The position numbers were made by a program, and so were the translations under genes. DNA of 64,000 nucleotides from Desulfurobacteriaceae bacterium (lineage in GTDB: Bacteria; Aquificota; Aquificia; Desulfurobacteriales; Desulfurobacteriaceae), in the NCBI GenBank assembly GCA_027068415.1, contig JAMOTD010000009.1, positions 186,001 through 250,000 on the forward strand, written 5' to 3'. Of this stretch, positions 8,150-24,818 are shown piece by piece; the first letter of the stretch is position 1, and every line of letters starts with the position of its first letter. The notes under the pieces were generated by a model. The model had not been told where the DNA came from. It worked only from the letters and a program-made list of their open reading frames with translations, and did not search any database.

Positions 8150-8647
8150 GTGCTTTTAAACATAGAGGTCGCTCACAAATTGGTCTTCTACTCCCTTTTC
8201 TTCTTCCTCTTTATCTCTACGGCAGTCTTCATAGAGAGGCTACTCTACTTCTTCTTCACCTTCCCGGCAGAGAAGAAACTCCTGAGGAAAGAGGTTGAAG
8301 GACAGGACGAGCTTACGGCAGAAGCCCTCTACCACTCATACGGAGCAAAAACCGAAAGGGGAAAGGGAGTCTTAATGTTCGTAATTACTGCCTCACCCCT
8401 AATGGGACTGCTCGGAACGGTCTTGGGAATAATGAACTCCTTTTCAACCATGGCCGAGAGGGGAGTTTCAGACATTGCCGAGGTTAGCAAGGGGATAGCC
8501 TTCGCCCTTGAGGCAACGGCCTTAGGTATTGCCGTCTCTATAGTGGCCCTTCTCTACTACTACGTTGTAAACGGCCTTTCAAAGAGGGCAAAAGAGGAGC
8601 TGAAGAGGGCGGTACTTGAAACTCTAAAGTTAAAGGAGGAGGCTTAG
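8150..8647 (+). CDS. exbB: ExbB/TolQ/MotA-family proton channel
   Basis: This 165-residue protein starts at GTG behind GGAGGAGAG. It has three transmembrane helices: about 12-37 (FYSLFFFLFIS), 76-98 (MFVITASPLMGLLGTVLGI) and 112-140 (EATALGIAVSIVALLYYY). The ASPLMGLLGTVLGI and ALEATALGIAVSI segments are the family signature. It forms the proton channel with ExbD. It is shorter than E. coli ExbB (244 residues) and is encoded on the opposite strand from exbD and tonB, an uncommon layout. Confidence 0.9.
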   Translation: MLLNIEVAHKLVFYSLFFFLFISTAVFIERLLYFFFTFPAEKKLLRKEVEGQDELTAEALYHSYGAKTERGKGVLMFVITASPLMGLLGTVLGIMNSFSTMAERGVSDIAEVSKGIAFALEATALGIAVSIVALLYYYVVNGLSKRAKEELKRAVLETLKLKEEA

Positions 8648-10110
8648 GCCTCCCCCTCAAGGACTTTCGGGATAAGCTCGTTGAGGAGTTTGGGGTTTGC
8701 CTTACCCCTTGTCTCCTTCATTACCTGACCGATTAGGAACTTAACGGCCTTGGTCTTCTTCTTCTCGTCCCCTTCCCTGTACTGCTTAACCGCCTTTTCG
8801 TTGGCGGCCATAACCTTCTTTATCACCTCTACAAGGGCGCTCTCGTCCGAAATCTGAACGAGCCCCTTCTCCTCAACTACGGCCTTGGGCTCCTTACCCT
8901 CCTTAACTACTTCGGGGAGAACCTCCTCTTTGGCGACCCTTATTGAGATTACCCCGTCGTCAACCAGTTTAAGGAGCCGAGCAATTTGAGCCGGCTTAAC
9001 GGGGAAATCGGAGAGCTCCATCTTCTCCTCGTTCAATATCCCCAGCATGTCGGAGATTATTAAGTTTGCAACCCTTTTGGGCTCTCCGTCGTAGGCCCTT
9101 GCAGCTTCCTCAAAGAAGGAGGCAAGCTCACGGCTTCTAACGAGAACGCTCGCATCGTAAGGGGTTAAGCCGTAGTCGGAGACAAAGAGCTCCTTAACCT
9201 GGTCGGGGAGCTCGGGAAGGCTCTCCTTAATACTCTCAAGCCACTCCTCGTCAATAATAAGGGGAGGAAGGTCGGGCTCGGGGAAGTAGCGGTAGTCCTC
9301 GGCCTCCTCTTTGGTTCTCATGGTTTTGGTTATTCCCTTTGCAGAGTCAAAGAGGCGGGTCTCCTGAACGACCTCTCCGCCACTCTTAACAACCTCAATC
9401 TGCCTCTTTATCTCGTACTCAAGGGCTTTCTGGATAAAACGGAAAGAGTTAACGTTCTTTATCTCTGTTCTCGTACCCAGCTCGGAGCTCCCTTTAGGCC
9501 TTATTGAGACGTTTGCATCGCACCTTAAAGAGCCCTCTTCAAGGTTTCCGTCGTTAACCCCTATCCAGACGAGGATATCTCTTAACTTCTGCATGTAGAG
9601 GCGAGCCTCTTCGGGGGTTGAGATGTCGGGCTCTGAGACGATTTCAATCAGGGGAGTTCCGGCCCTGTTAAGGTCAACGTAGGAGTTCTCGTCAAAGCCC
9701 TCGCCGTGAATCGTCTTACCGGCGTCCTCCTCCATGTGGATTCGCCTAATTCTGATTCTCTTTTTAGTTCCGTCACTCTTCTCTATCTCAACCCAGCCGT
9801 TCTCGGCAAAGGGGAGTTCGTACTGGGTTATCTGGTAGGCCTTCGGAAGGTCGGGGTAGAAGTAGTGTTTCCTTGCAAATACAGAGTAGCGGTTGATTTT
9901 ACAGTTAAGAGCAAGGGCCGCTCTAACGGCGTACTCTACGGCCTTTTTGTTGAGAACCGGAAGTGAGCCGGGCATTCCGAGACACACCGGGCAGACATTT
10001 GTGTTGGGGGGAGCTCCAAACTCGTTCTTACACCCGCAGAAGATTTTCGTCTTTGTAAGCAGCTGTGCGTGAACCTCAAGGCCGATTACGGCTTCAAACT
10101 CCATCTCCAC
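8644..10110 (-). CDS. gatB: Asp/Glu-tRNA(Asn/Gln) amidotransferase subunit B
   Basis: This 488-residue protein begins with the GatB signature (AVIGLEVHAQLLTKTKIFCGC). It contains NTNVCPVCLGMPGSLPVLN with zinc-site cysteines, the RIHMEEDAGK motif and a C-terminal YqeY-like tail (KFLIGQVMKETRGKANPKLL). With GatA and GatC it converts Glu-tRNA(Gln) and/or Asp-tRNA(Asn) to the amidated forms, which implies a missing GlnRS and/or AsnRS. Its stop overlaps the exbB stop tail to tail. Confidence 0.97.
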   Translation of the reverse strand: MEMEFEAVIGLEVHAQLLTKTKIFCGCKNEFGAPPNTNVCPVCLGMPGSLPVLNKKAVEYAVRAALALNCKINRYSVFARKHYFYPDLPKAYQITQYELPFAENGWVEIEKSDGTKKRIRIRRIHMEEDAGKTIHGEGFDENSYVDLNRAGTPLIEIVSEPDISTPEEARLYMQKLRDILVWIGVNDGNLEEGSLRCDANVSIRPKGSSELGTRTEIKNVNSFRFIQKALEYEIKRQIEVVKSGGEVVQETRLFDSAKGITKTMRTKEEAEDYRYFPEPDLPPLIIDEEWLESIKESLPELPDQVKELFVSDYGLTPYDASVLVRSRELASFFEEAARAYDGEPKRVANLIISDMLGILNEEKMELSDFPVKPAQIARLLKLVDDGVISIRVAKEEVLPEVVKEGKEPKAVVEEKGLVQISDESALVEVIKKVMAANEKAVKQYREGDEKKKTKAVKFLIGQVMKETRGKANPKLLNELIPKVLEGEA

Positions 10111-10265
10111 TCCTTCCTTTGCAGTATTTTCCCCGTAATTTTATCCGATTGTTCCCCGTCCAAAAAGTTTAAATCCTTTTTACCTTAAGGCAGATTAACC
10201 GTAAAGACAGAAGGTATCATTAGGCATAAATTTTCCAGCGTAAAAGTGGTATAAGGGAGAAGAGT

Positions 10266-12212
10266 ATGAAAAGGCTTCTAACCGCCCTCCTTCTAATAAT
10301 TTCACTCATTCCCCAGGTAGCCCAGAGCTCCCAAAAGTATAAAGAGGAGCTCCTACCATCCTTCGCAACAACGGTCTACGACAGAACCGGCAAAGTAATA
10401 GGCTTTTTCTATAGAGATAAGTTCAGGCTCTACGCCCCATATCGGGAAATCCCGAAAAAGCTCATCTACGCCGTAATCACCGCCGAAGACGAGAGGTTCT
10501 TTAAACACAAGGGAATAGACCCCTTAGGAATCGTAAGGGCGGCAATTACAGACATAGCAAAGGGAAAGGTTGTTCAAGGGGGAAGCACCATCACCCAGCA
10601 GCTTGCGAAGATGGTCTACCTCTCTCCAGAAAGAACCGTTGAGAGAAAGCTAAAGGAGATGGCCTTAGCAAGGGAGCTTGAGGAGAAGCTGACGAAAGAG
10701 GAGATTTTGGAGCTCTACCTCAACTACGTTTACCTCTCAAACGGAGCCTACGGAGTAAAGGCTGCTGCTTGGGTTCTTTTTGGCAAGGACGACCTTTCAC
10801 AACTAACAACCGCCCAGTGTGCCCTTCTGGCCGGAATAATAAGGGGGCCTGAGTACTACAACCCCTTTAAACGTCCTTATAGGGCGCTGAAGAGGAGGAA
10901 CTTCATCCTGAGGAGGATGTTTGAGGACGGGTACATAACGAGGGAGGAACTAAGGAGTGCCCTATCAGAGCCCTTGACACCCCTTGAGTCTCCGAACTTT
11001 CCAAGAACTGCAGGCTACGAGCTTGACTTTATAAAGTTTGAGCTCCTGAGGAAGGGAATTCTGACCCAGAAGGAGCTCTACACGAGGGGCTATAAGGTAA
11101 GGACGACCATAGACGAGGAAATACAGAACTTCGCCCAAGATGTCCTATCAGAATACCAAAAGAGGTACTCAAAGGAACATAATCTTGAAGACCTTCAGTG
11201 TGCCGGGATGGCGATAAACAAGAGGGGAGAGGTCCTCTTCATAGTAGGGGGCTCTGGCTACTCAAAGACCAAGCTAAACAGGGCATTTCAGGCCTTGAGG
11301 CCAATAGGTTCAACCGCCAAGCCCTTTACCTACCTCACAGCCTTCCAAAACGGCTGGTCTCCCCTTGACTTTATCTCAAACCAGCCGATAGAGATGCCGA
11401 TGGACAAGTTTGACCCCAAAACCGGAGAGAGGCTCTGGTGGAAGCCGGAGAACTACGAAAAGCGCTTCTCACCCTTTATGACTCTGAGGGAAGCCCTAAT
11501 GAACTCGGTTAACGTTGCAACCCTTCACCTTGCGATGAACTTCCCTCAGGAAATCAGACAAACGCTCATAAAGTTTGAGCTCATAAAGAAGAGCGCCCCT
11601 TTTGACCTCTCCTACGTTTTAGGGAGCTTCCCCTCAAACCTCTACAGGATTGTAAGGGCCTACTCGGCCCTTCAGGATAACGGAATTCTAAAGGAACCCT
11701 TCGTTATAGAGAGGGTGATTAACCTTAGGGGGAGAACGATTTACCGGGGATACCCGACCCTCAAAAAGGTTGCCAAACCAGAGCCCGTTCAAATACTACG
11801 CTCAATCCTGCAGGACATAGTTAAAGAGGGAACCGCCAGAAGCATCTCTTACCTAACAGACTACTTTGACGTGGCCGGAAAGACGGGAACGACAAACGAC
11901 TACAGGGATACCTACTTTACCGGGTTTACAACTTCATTCATTATGAGCGTCTGGTTCGGAAGGGACAGCTACAAAACGATGTGGAGGGGAGCAACCGGAG
12001 GGGGCGTTGCCGCTCCCCCTTGGGGTAAAATTGCAATGGAAACCTGCAAAAAGTACGGTTGTGGAAAATTTATTCCTCCCTACGAGGAAATTGTGAAGAG
12101 CTATCCGCCGCCCACCCACTTCCCCGAGAAGGAGATGGAGGAGATTTACTACGACCAGCTGATTAACTCCCTCGGGGAGGAGAAGGGAGAAACCCAAGAG
12201 GAGGTAAACTGA
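10266..12212 (+). CDS. Bifunctional penicillin-binding protein 1A-type
   Basis: This 648-residue class A PBP has an N-terminal anchor or signal ([18 protein letters not shown]). The glycosyltransferase 51 domain includes E74 in [12 protein letters not shown], then [11 protein letters not shown] and an [16 protein letters not shown] motif. The transpeptidase domain has SxxK at S349 (GSTAKPF), SVN and KTG at 539-541 (GKTGTTND). It polymerises and crosslinks peptidoglycan in the periplasm. It is shorter than E. coli PBP1A (850 residues) and lacks the OB insert. The gyrA start follows 1 bp later. Confidence 0.92.
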   Translation: MKRLLTALLLIISLIPQVAQSSQKYKEELLPSFATTVYDRTGKVIGFFYRDKFRLYAPYREIPKKLIYAVITAEDERFFKHKGIDPLGIVRAAITDIAKGKVVQGGSTITQQLAKMVYLSPERTVERKLKEMALARELEEKLTKEEILELYLNYVYLSNGAYGVKAAAWVLFGKDDLSQLTTAQCALLAGIIRGPEYYNPFKRPYRALKRRNFILRRMFEDGYITREELRSALSEPLTPLESPNFPRTAGYELDFIKFELLRKGILTQKELYTRGYKVRTTIDEEIQNFAQDVLSEYQKRYSKEHNLEDLQCAGMAINKRGEVLFIVGGSGYSKTKLNRAFQALRPIGSTAKPFTYLTAFQNGWSPLDFISNQPIEMPMDKFDPKTGERLWWKPENYEKRFSPFMTLREALMNSVNVATLHLAMNFPQEIRQTLIKFELIKKSAPFDLSYVLGSFPSNLYRIVRAYSALQDNGILKEPFVIERVINLRGRTIYRGYPTLKKVAKPEPVQILRSILQDIVKEGTARSISYLTDYFDVAGKTGTTNDYRDTYFTGFTTSFIMSVWFGRDSYKTMWRGATGGGVAAPPWGKIAMETCKKYGCGKFIPPYEEIVKSYPPPTHFPEKEMEEIYYDQLINSLGEEKGETQEEVN

Positions 12213-12213
12213 A

Positions 12214-18904
<6,691 letters not shown>

Positions 18905-18906
18905 GG

Positions 18907-19866
18907 TTACCTCTTTAAGTTCATCGGTTTTGTAACCAGCTTAACTACTTTCCACCTGTAGTGTTCGCCATCCCGGACGGATGAGTAGGAGAGTTCTACA
19001 CCGTCAACTTCAAGGTTCCCGGAAAACGAAAAAGAGGTATCTTTCCCCGAGTTCTGGACTAAGAGGTAAAACCTTACCTCTTCAAGGTTCTCCGTTAACT
19101 GTTCAAGAGTAGGGTTGATTGTACTCGGGTCAATCAGGGCACCATTCCACTTATACCTTACTTTAAAGTCAGCCACGCAGAAGACGATAAAGTTCCTGGC
19201 ACCTCCTCCCAGCGGGTTACCGTCGGAGTCAAGGAGCTCCCTTACAAAAACCTTTGTGCCGGGCGCACAGTGGTGAGGTTGAACTGACGAGGCGGCCAGT
19301 CTATAGCCGATTGCCGTACAGTACTGGTTCTTGCATCCTGAGGAAACGTGGCTATCGTAGGGAAATGCAAGTAGTACCTTTCCGGCCGCTCCAGGAGGAC
19401 ACGGGTTGCCGACCTCAATGTTACAGGCTCCTCCCGGAGCCACGAAACTCCCTTGAAGGTCAAGGTAGACCACGCAGTCGTACGTATCCGGAAGCTCGTC
19501 AACGATAACGCTGGCTATGTTCCCATCTGTCCCGCAGGATATCATAGCCCAGCCTTGGGTTTTACTGTTAGTTACGTTGTACGTTGACCGGAGTATTAAC
19601 CTTCCATGGGCAGCGTCGTACTCAACGGGAAGGTCCTCAGTCCGGTCAGGGTTATCCCTCGCTATTCCGAAGCCGGCGTGCTCAACGTCCTGTCTTACAA
19701 TCTCAAGGTTGATATTCCTCTCAATCTGAGAGGAGATTGATACAGATTGAGTTTTGAACCCTTTAAATAAGTTAAGGTAAGCAAAGTAGATTGCGGCAAG
19801 GACGACCAGCGTTATTGCAACGACTACCATTAACTCAACGAGTGAAATTGCCCGTCTCATCATCAA
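18907..19866 (-). CDS. PilW-like minor prepilin
   Basis: This 319-residue protein starts with a type IV prepilin signature (RRAISLVELMVVVAITLVVL). The residue before the cleavage site is Ala rather than the usual Gly; Glu at +5 is present. The length and the globular domain with paired cysteines fit PilW. It overlaps the upstream PilV-like gene by 4 nt. The protein would be part of the initiating tip complex of a type IV pilus together with PilY1. Confidence 0.7.
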   Translation of the reverse strand: MMMRRAISLVELMVVVAITLVVLAAIYFAYLNLFKGFKTQSVSISSQIERNINLEIVRQDVEHAGFGIARDNPDRTEDLPVEYDAAHGRLILRSTYNVTNSKTQGWAMISCGTDGNIASVIVDELPDTYDCVVYLDLQGSFVAPGGACNIEVGNPCPPGAAGKVLLAFPYDSHVSSGCKNQYCTAIGYRLAASSVQPHHCAPGTKVFVRELLDSDGNPLGGGARNFIVFCVADFKVRYKWNGALIDPSTINPTLEQLTENLEEVRFYLLVQNSGKDTSFSFSGNLEVDGVELSYSSVRDGEHYRWKVVKLVTKPMNLKR

Positions 19867-20288
19867 TCCTTGGCTATTAAAGTTTCCCCAGACACTGATT
19901 TAAAGTTTCCCCTCTCCCGCCAGCAAACCTCAATTCTAACTTTCTTAATTTCAAGGGCAGAATCCTCCTTAACTGTTAAGAAGATTCCAAAGCGCCTTTT
20001 AACGTTACCCACCTGTCTCTCAACGAAATTTTTCCCGTTGAGGGCGTCCTCGCAATCGTTGGCCCCGTTGTTAAGAGCTGGCGTAATTTCGTCGTAGCTC
20101 CGCTCCCTTATTAGCTCAACCTCCTCCCTCAGAATACTTACCGCCTCGTCCCTGAGCTGGTTTGAGAGGGTTATCCTGTAGGAGAGAACAAGACCTGCCA
20201 CGAGCCCGAGGGATACGATGGCAAATATTGCACTGGCAACAAGGACTTCAAGAACTGTAAAGCCGCCTCTACTTGCACGCCGTTCCAT
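19863..20288 (-). CDS. PilV-like minor prepilin
   Basis: This 141-residue protein has a canonical prepilin peptidase site (SRGG/FTVLEVLVASAIFAIV). The short pilin domain contains two cysteines (NDCEDAL and VCWRERG). It overlaps both neighbours (the FimT-like gene by 20 nt and the PilW-like gene by 4 nt), so these genes are one transcription unit. Confidence 0.75.
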   Translation of the reverse strand: MERRASRGGFTVLEVLVASAIFAIVSLGLVAGLVLSYRITLSNQLRDEAVSILREEVELIRERSYDEITPALNNGANDCEDALNGKNFVERQVGNVKRRFGIFLTVKEDSALEIKKVRIEVCWRERGNFKSVSGETLIAKD

Positions 20289-20727
20289 TCCACCTGCCGA
20301 CCCTTACGTAGGTTTTTCCCACAGATATACAGTCAAAGTCAGGGTTCAGGGAGGAAATTCCCCGAACTTTTGAGATTATGTTCCTCCTTACCGATATAAT
20401 GCCTTTCCTGTCAATCGTAAAGGTTACCCGTCCTCCAGAAGAAGAACCAAAGGGCGTAAGGAGCTGATAGGTATACAGAACTTCATCAGTTGACGCATCT
20501 TTAACGGTAAGTGACTTATCCACGATTTCCAGTTTATAGCTCCTTTTCCTTGAGAAGGCCTCCATTCTCAGCTTGTTTATCGTTGTCTCCAGTGTACGAA
20601 CGTCCCTCTCTACCTCGGTCTTAAGTTTCCAGCGGGAGTACGAGTGGAGAGCAAGGGAAGAGAGAACGGCGACAATGATGAGAATTACTATCGCTTCTAT
20701 TAAGGTAAACCCTTTTCTACCTTTCAT
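20269..20727 (-). CDS. FimT/GspH-like minor prepilin
   Basis: This 152-residue protein has the site KG/FTLIEAIVILIIVAVLSS. The domain that follows, with short beta-strands such as YKLEIVDKSLTVKD and VTFTIDRKGIISV, fits the GspH/FimT family. It overlaps the end of the PilY1 gene by 4 nt. Confidence 0.75.
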   Translation of the reverse strand: MKGRKGFTLIEAIVILIIVAVLSSLALHSYSRWKLKTEVERDVRTLETTINKLRMEAFSRKRSYKLEIVDKSLTVKDASTDEVLYTYQLLTPFGSSSGGRVTFTIDRKGIISVRRNIISKVRGISSLNPDFDCISVGKTYVRVGRWNGTACK

Positions 20728-23700
20728 CTTTCAAGCCACAGGAGTAGTTCTCCTACTCTGACCCCTCCTCCTGGAGCAACCACGGTCGGCGGGGCTTCCG
20801 GAACTATCCCCTGATACCAGTTAGTGCTCCTGCCCTCGTTCTCCGAGAAGCTCCCCTCCTTCAGCTGGAGAATTCTGGTGTTTGAGAGCTGGACGAATAC
20901 AGTCCCCTTCAGGGGAGAGCTCTTAAGCTCTTCCCCGGGAGGAGCCGACGGACAAGAAAAATCAACTCCTGAACCAAGGGCGCAGTTAAGCATCCAGTAC
21001 CTTGATTTCCCTCCAACGCTACACACGTCTCCAGAGGGCATAGCGGTACCAAAGAGGACCGCGTTGTTGTCTTTTAGGAAGAGAGGGTCGCTAAGAGCCT
21101 TCTCCTTCAGATATTCTCCGTAAGAGGGTTCAAGCTCTATCCTCCAGCCAGCCATCTCGTGGTTGTTAACAACAGAGCTACATACCCTTCCAGGCTCTTC
21201 ATAAACATGCTCCGTTATGAGGTCACAACCCGAAGAATCGCACTTCAGAGGAAGCCCGTAGATATAGTTTACCGAGTAAGTAGTAGCATCGTCTTCTTTC
21301 CAAAACCACTTGCCTGTTCCAAAGTAAATGTACCTGATAATTTTGTTGTCAAAATCCCTTTGATGGGAGGAGAAATAGGAAACAAAACAATCACCGTATA
21401 TAACCCTTGAAACTACAGGATTTATCTCCCCGTCCAGATAAGTAGTATAGCTCCAGTTTTCAGGTTTACCTCCCTTTACATTAAATGCTACAATTCCCCC
21501 CTGCCACTTACCATTCCTTAACCGGGAATAACCTACAAAGAGATAATCACTATAGCCGTCTTGGTCGTAGTCAAGTCCCCAGTTAAATAGCCTTCCACTG
21601 AAAGATTTGCCCTTGTCAAGGGAGAAGGTCCGGAGGAGCTGGCCGCTGTTAAGGTCAAGGACAAAGTAATAGAGTTTATCGTCCTTTCTAGCAACTCTGG
21701 CTTTGGGGGTATCCGGGCCCTCCCCAAATACTACGTAGTACTTGTCAACGTATCTGTCGTTCTCATCGTCCCACACTTTCGCCTTTACAATTCCCGGACC
21801 AGAAAAACTCAGACCAAGGTTCCTGTCTGTGAACTCCCACATGAACTGAGGGTTTTCGGGATCTGTGATGTCAATTGCAAAGTAGGAAGAGAGTCCTATA
21901 CACTCCTCATCCCCATCCTCAGGGTTAGGACAGGTATCGGACGGAGGGAAAACATAACCGTAGTTTTCCTTACAGTACTTGCTACTTACTTCATTTTCAC
22001 ATACCGTTCCCCCTCCGAGGCGCATTCCCCCAATAAGGATTTTCCTTCCATCATCAAGGTTTAAGATGAAGGGCTGAAGGTCTACCAAGTACATGTGGCG
22101 GTAGTCGGGGTCGGCAAGGTACCTGAGGTAGGGAAGAGCATTCTTTGGTATGAAGGCCCAGAGTTCCTCTCCCAACTCAGACGTCCCGGGAGAGTCTTTC
22201 TCGTTCTGCAGTCGGGCAACTTTACCAGAGGAGCCTACGGATTTTACATAACCTACCTTAAAAGCGTGGAGCATTCCATCGTTTGCACCAACAAAAGCAA
22301 CGCTGTAGTCACCGTAGTCAACAATCGTTGGACTTGAATAGACTATATCCCCCAGCTTCCACACTTTTCCTGAGCCGTCTGTCCTGCTCCTGCAGCCGGG
22401 GATATCCCTTCCTCTGATATAGTCTACGAGGTCATCCGGGGAGGAGATGCAAGGAGGAAACTCGCTCCCAAGGTAATCACTAAAGCTGTTAAGGTTACTC
22501 TTCGTAAACTCAACAAGTTGATTTTCCTTGCTTACCGTAAAAACTCTCCTTTCAGTCTCGTCAGTCTCAAGGAGTTTCTGGCCTGCCTCCCAGAGAGGGT
22601 GGAGCTCATCAAAGGAGGTATATGTCGCAACAAGGTCTTTTGGAGTTCCGTCAGAGTTACTGGAGTAGGTATCAATGAAGAGCTCCCCAGTTGATTCTTC
22701 AACTCGCCACTGAAGAATCAGGTCGTCCAGCACCTCAAGGTACTTGTCTATATCGGTATCCTCTCTTAGGTTTTGAACGTTCCTCGTTGCGTAAAGCCAC
22801 CAGGCGTAGAGGTAGCCTATCCAGCTTACCGTGTTGCCGCTGAGCTTACGGTTCGGGAAGAACGTGGCCTGAAGAGAGAGACTTCCCTTTTTGGACTTGG
22901 CTGAAAGCATACAGGAGGAAGTCCCCGATGCTGCTTCTATCCTCTCAAAAATTTCAGCAAGGGCCCTGTAGAACTCGTCCGGGTTATCGGCATAGTAAGC
23001 GTGGCCGTCAACGTCGGTTCCCCCGTGACGGGCCATTTCATCAAGTTTTTCCTTGGCTTTTTCCGAAAGTCCCACTCCGACAATGTAGGTTTTAACGTCA
23101 AAAGTATACTCATCGCCGTCTATTTCAACTGTAAGGTTTCTCAACTGGTCTATCCTGTTAAGGACTTGAGGCATAAGCTCGTCAGCACTCTTCTTGTGTC
23201 CACTTTCATCAACGCTCGGAAGTCCGTCCGTAACGTATACGATAAAGTTCTTCTGACACCTGTACTCAATTGGTGAGCTACTCCCTTTAAAGTAATCAAT
23301 TGCAGTTCTAAAGGTTCCGGCTGTTGGGGTAAGACCAGCGTTAATAATGTAAGAACACCTGTTTTTATCACTCTTATTACAGCTCATATAGCCACTTTCA
23401 TCGTTCTCCTTTGGGTCAAGTTTTTCCCACAGCTCCTGATAAGTTGATGTAGTATTACCATACTCATCAACCAGGTCATCAACAGGAACGTGGAGGTATC
23501 CGTCTCCCGGTGAGCTATTTGAAAACCACGTCCTACCGACGTGGTACCACATCAGACGCCTTCCAAAGTCAAGGTAGCCGAGAGCTATGTCAGTGTCAGT
23601 AGGATAAAGCCTTGACCTTCCCTGGTAGCCATAGTATCCGCTAAATCCATCGCTCGTTCCCCTTTTCTCGTCGTAAAATCGGTAAACATCGTATGGTGAC

Positions 23701-24458
23701 CCCTCTCTGGGGTCATAGCTCGTTGAGTAGGCAAAACCTGTTCCCTGACTACTGCCTGAGTAGAAAGGGTAGGCGTGTTTATAGTAGACGTAGTTGCTCG
23801 GGTCAGTCGGATTTCTTAGGCGTTTAACTTTAGGGTAAATGAGCTCGCAGTACTTATTCCTCGTGGAACTTCCTAAAGGGTAGGCGTTAATTATCTCATC
23901 GGCGAAGTAGTACGGGTCAAAGAGGGGATTTCCTCTCCTACAACTGTTGAGGCACGCCGTTTTAAAGTCCGTTCTCTCCGTCTGGCAGTAGGCTACACAC
24001 GAGTCAACGCACGGGCCTGAGGGGCAGTCGTCATCACCGTTACACTCAACAGAGGGATTCTCATAGCAGACCTTTTTGGGCTTAGGACAGTAAGACCTCG
24101 GGTCGTAGGAGACGAAGTAAGGTGAGTTATGGAGGTGGTATCTCCTTACTCTTGAAGGCAGACGGTACGTCATAAGTCCTATTCTTAATCTATCTTTATA
24201 CTTATCTATGAGGGTTCTCAAAACTTTCCTTGCCACAACTGACTTGCTTGCCGGTGAGTACGAACCTACCGCCTCACCGTAAAAGTCCTCATCCATAGAG
24301 TTTGAGTTATCAAGTATTATTAGGACGTTGGGTTTTACCTCCCCCAAAAGGAACGGAGGAATCGCCTCATACTTTCCGTTACCCTCATAACCGGGAGACT
24401 CTTGGCTGAGAAGGGCCACTAACAGGGGAATGAGGATGAATCTCAGAAGAGCTTCCAT
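20724..24458 (-). CDS. pilY1: PilY1-type pilus tip adhesin with von Willebrand A domain
   Basis: This 1244-residue protein has a signal peptide, then a von Willebrand A domain with a MIDAS-type motif (LIILDNSNSMDEDF, about residues 46-59) and VTDGLPS. A Cys-rich stretch with nine cysteines lies inside the N-terminal third (about 125-175). The C-terminal part is the PilY1 beta-propeller (SSPTIVDYGDYSVAFVGAND, GGMRLGGG) with a calcium-binding loop of the D-x-D-x-D-G type (DYDQDGYSDY). PilY1 sits at the tip of type IV pili in adhesion and surface sensing. It heads the minor-pilin block. Confidence 0.88.
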   Translation of the reverse strand: MEALLRFILIPLLVALLSQESPGYEGNGKYEAIPPFLLGEVKPNVLIILDNSNSMDEDFYGEAVGSYSPASKSVVARKVLRTLIDKYKDRLRIGLMTYRLPSRVRRYHLHNSPYFVSYDPRSYCPKPKKVCYENPSVECNGDDDCPSGPCVDSCVAYCQTERTDFKTACLNSCRRGNPLFDPYYFADEIINAYPLGSSTRNKYCELIYPKVKRLRNPTDPSNYVYYKHAYPFYSGSSQGTGFAYSTSYDPREGSPYDVYRFYDEKRGTSDGFSGYYGYQGRSRLYPTDTDIALGYLDFGRRLMWYHVGRTWFSNSSPGDGYLHVPVDDLVDEYGNTTSTYQELWEKLDPKENDESGYMSCNKSDKNRCSYIINAGLTPTAGTFRTAIDYFKGSSSPIEYRCQKNFIVYVTDGLPSVDESGHKKSADELMPQVLNRIDQLRNLTVEIDGDEYTFDVKTYIVGVGLSEKAKEKLDEMARHGGTDVDGHAYYADNPDEFYRALAEIFERIEAASGTSSCMLSAKSKKGSLSLQATFFPNRKLSGNTVSWIGYLYAWWLYATRNVQNLREDTDIDKYLEVLDDLILQWRVEESTGELFIDTYSSNSDGTPKDLVATYTSFDELHPLWEAGQKLLETDETERRVFTVSKENQLVEFTKSNLNSFSDYLGSEFPPCISSPDDLVDYIRGRDIPGCRSRTDGSGKVWKLGDIVYSSPTIVDYGDYSVAFVGANDGMLHAFKVGYVKSVGSSGKVARLQNEKDSPGTSELGEELWAFIPKNALPYLRYLADPDYRHMYLVDLQPFILNLDDGRKILIGGMRLGGGTVCENEVSSKYCKENYGYVFPPSDTCPNPEDGDEECIGLSSYFAIDITDPENPQFMWEFTDRNLGLSFSGPGIVKAKVWDDENDRYVDKYYVVFGEGPDTPKARVARKDDKLYYFVLDLNSGQLLRTFSLDKGKSFSGRLFNWGLDYDQDGYSDYLFVGYSRLRNGKWQGGIVAFNVKGGKPENWSYTTYLDGEINPVVSRVIYGDCFVSYFSSHQRDFDNKIIRYIYFGTGKWFWKEDDATTYSVNYIYGLPLKCDSSGCDLITEHVYEEPGRVCSSVVNNHEMAGWRIELEPSYGEYLKEKALSDPLFLKDNNAVLFGTAMPSGDVCSVGGKSRYWMLNCALGSGVDFSCPSAPPGEELKSSPLKGTVFVQLSNTRILQLKEGSFSENEGRSTNWYQGIVPEAPPTVVAPGGGVRVGELLLWLER

Positions 24459-24460
24459 CT

Positions 24461-24757
24461 TTAATCCCTGTCAACAGGTTCAATTTGAGCGTCATAGAGC
24501 TTCCCCTTAAGGTAGATTTCCCTTACAAGGTAGCGTTTTCCCTCTTTAACCCCTTTTAGGGATCTTATTCTCATAGGAAGACACCTGAGTCCTGTTTCTG
24601 TGTCAAAACACTCATCTCCGAGGTAAAGACCTATGTAGCTTTTACTGGAGAAGCCATCTTCAGGGGATATCCTGCTCTCCTGTTTGCCGCTCTCCAGCAG
24701 AACGGCACCTGAGCTCAGGGGAAGGAAGAGCAACAGTAAGGAAACCAACAGGCCCAT
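24461..24757 (-). CDS. Small secreted protein of the pilus cluster, unknown function
   Basis: I place the start at the ATG whose codon ends at 24757, because GGAGGT lies 3 nt before it; a longer TTG-started reading has no comparable site. The 98-residue product has a clear signal peptide (GLLVSLLLLFLPLSSGA) and two cysteines (DECFDTE and LRCLP). I do not recognise a family. It is 2 bp from pilY1, so a role in pilus biogenesis is plausible but unproven. Confidence 0.6.
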   Translation of the reverse strand: MGLLVSLLLLFLPLSSGAVLLESGKQESRISPEDGFSSKSYIGLYLGDECFDTETGLRCLPMRIRSLKGVKEGKRYLVREIYLKGKLYDAQIEPVDRD

Positions 24758-24818
24758 TGAACCTCCGAAGAGACTTACCAAAGGTAATTTAACTTCAGTA
24801 TAAAGTAAAGTCAATCCT

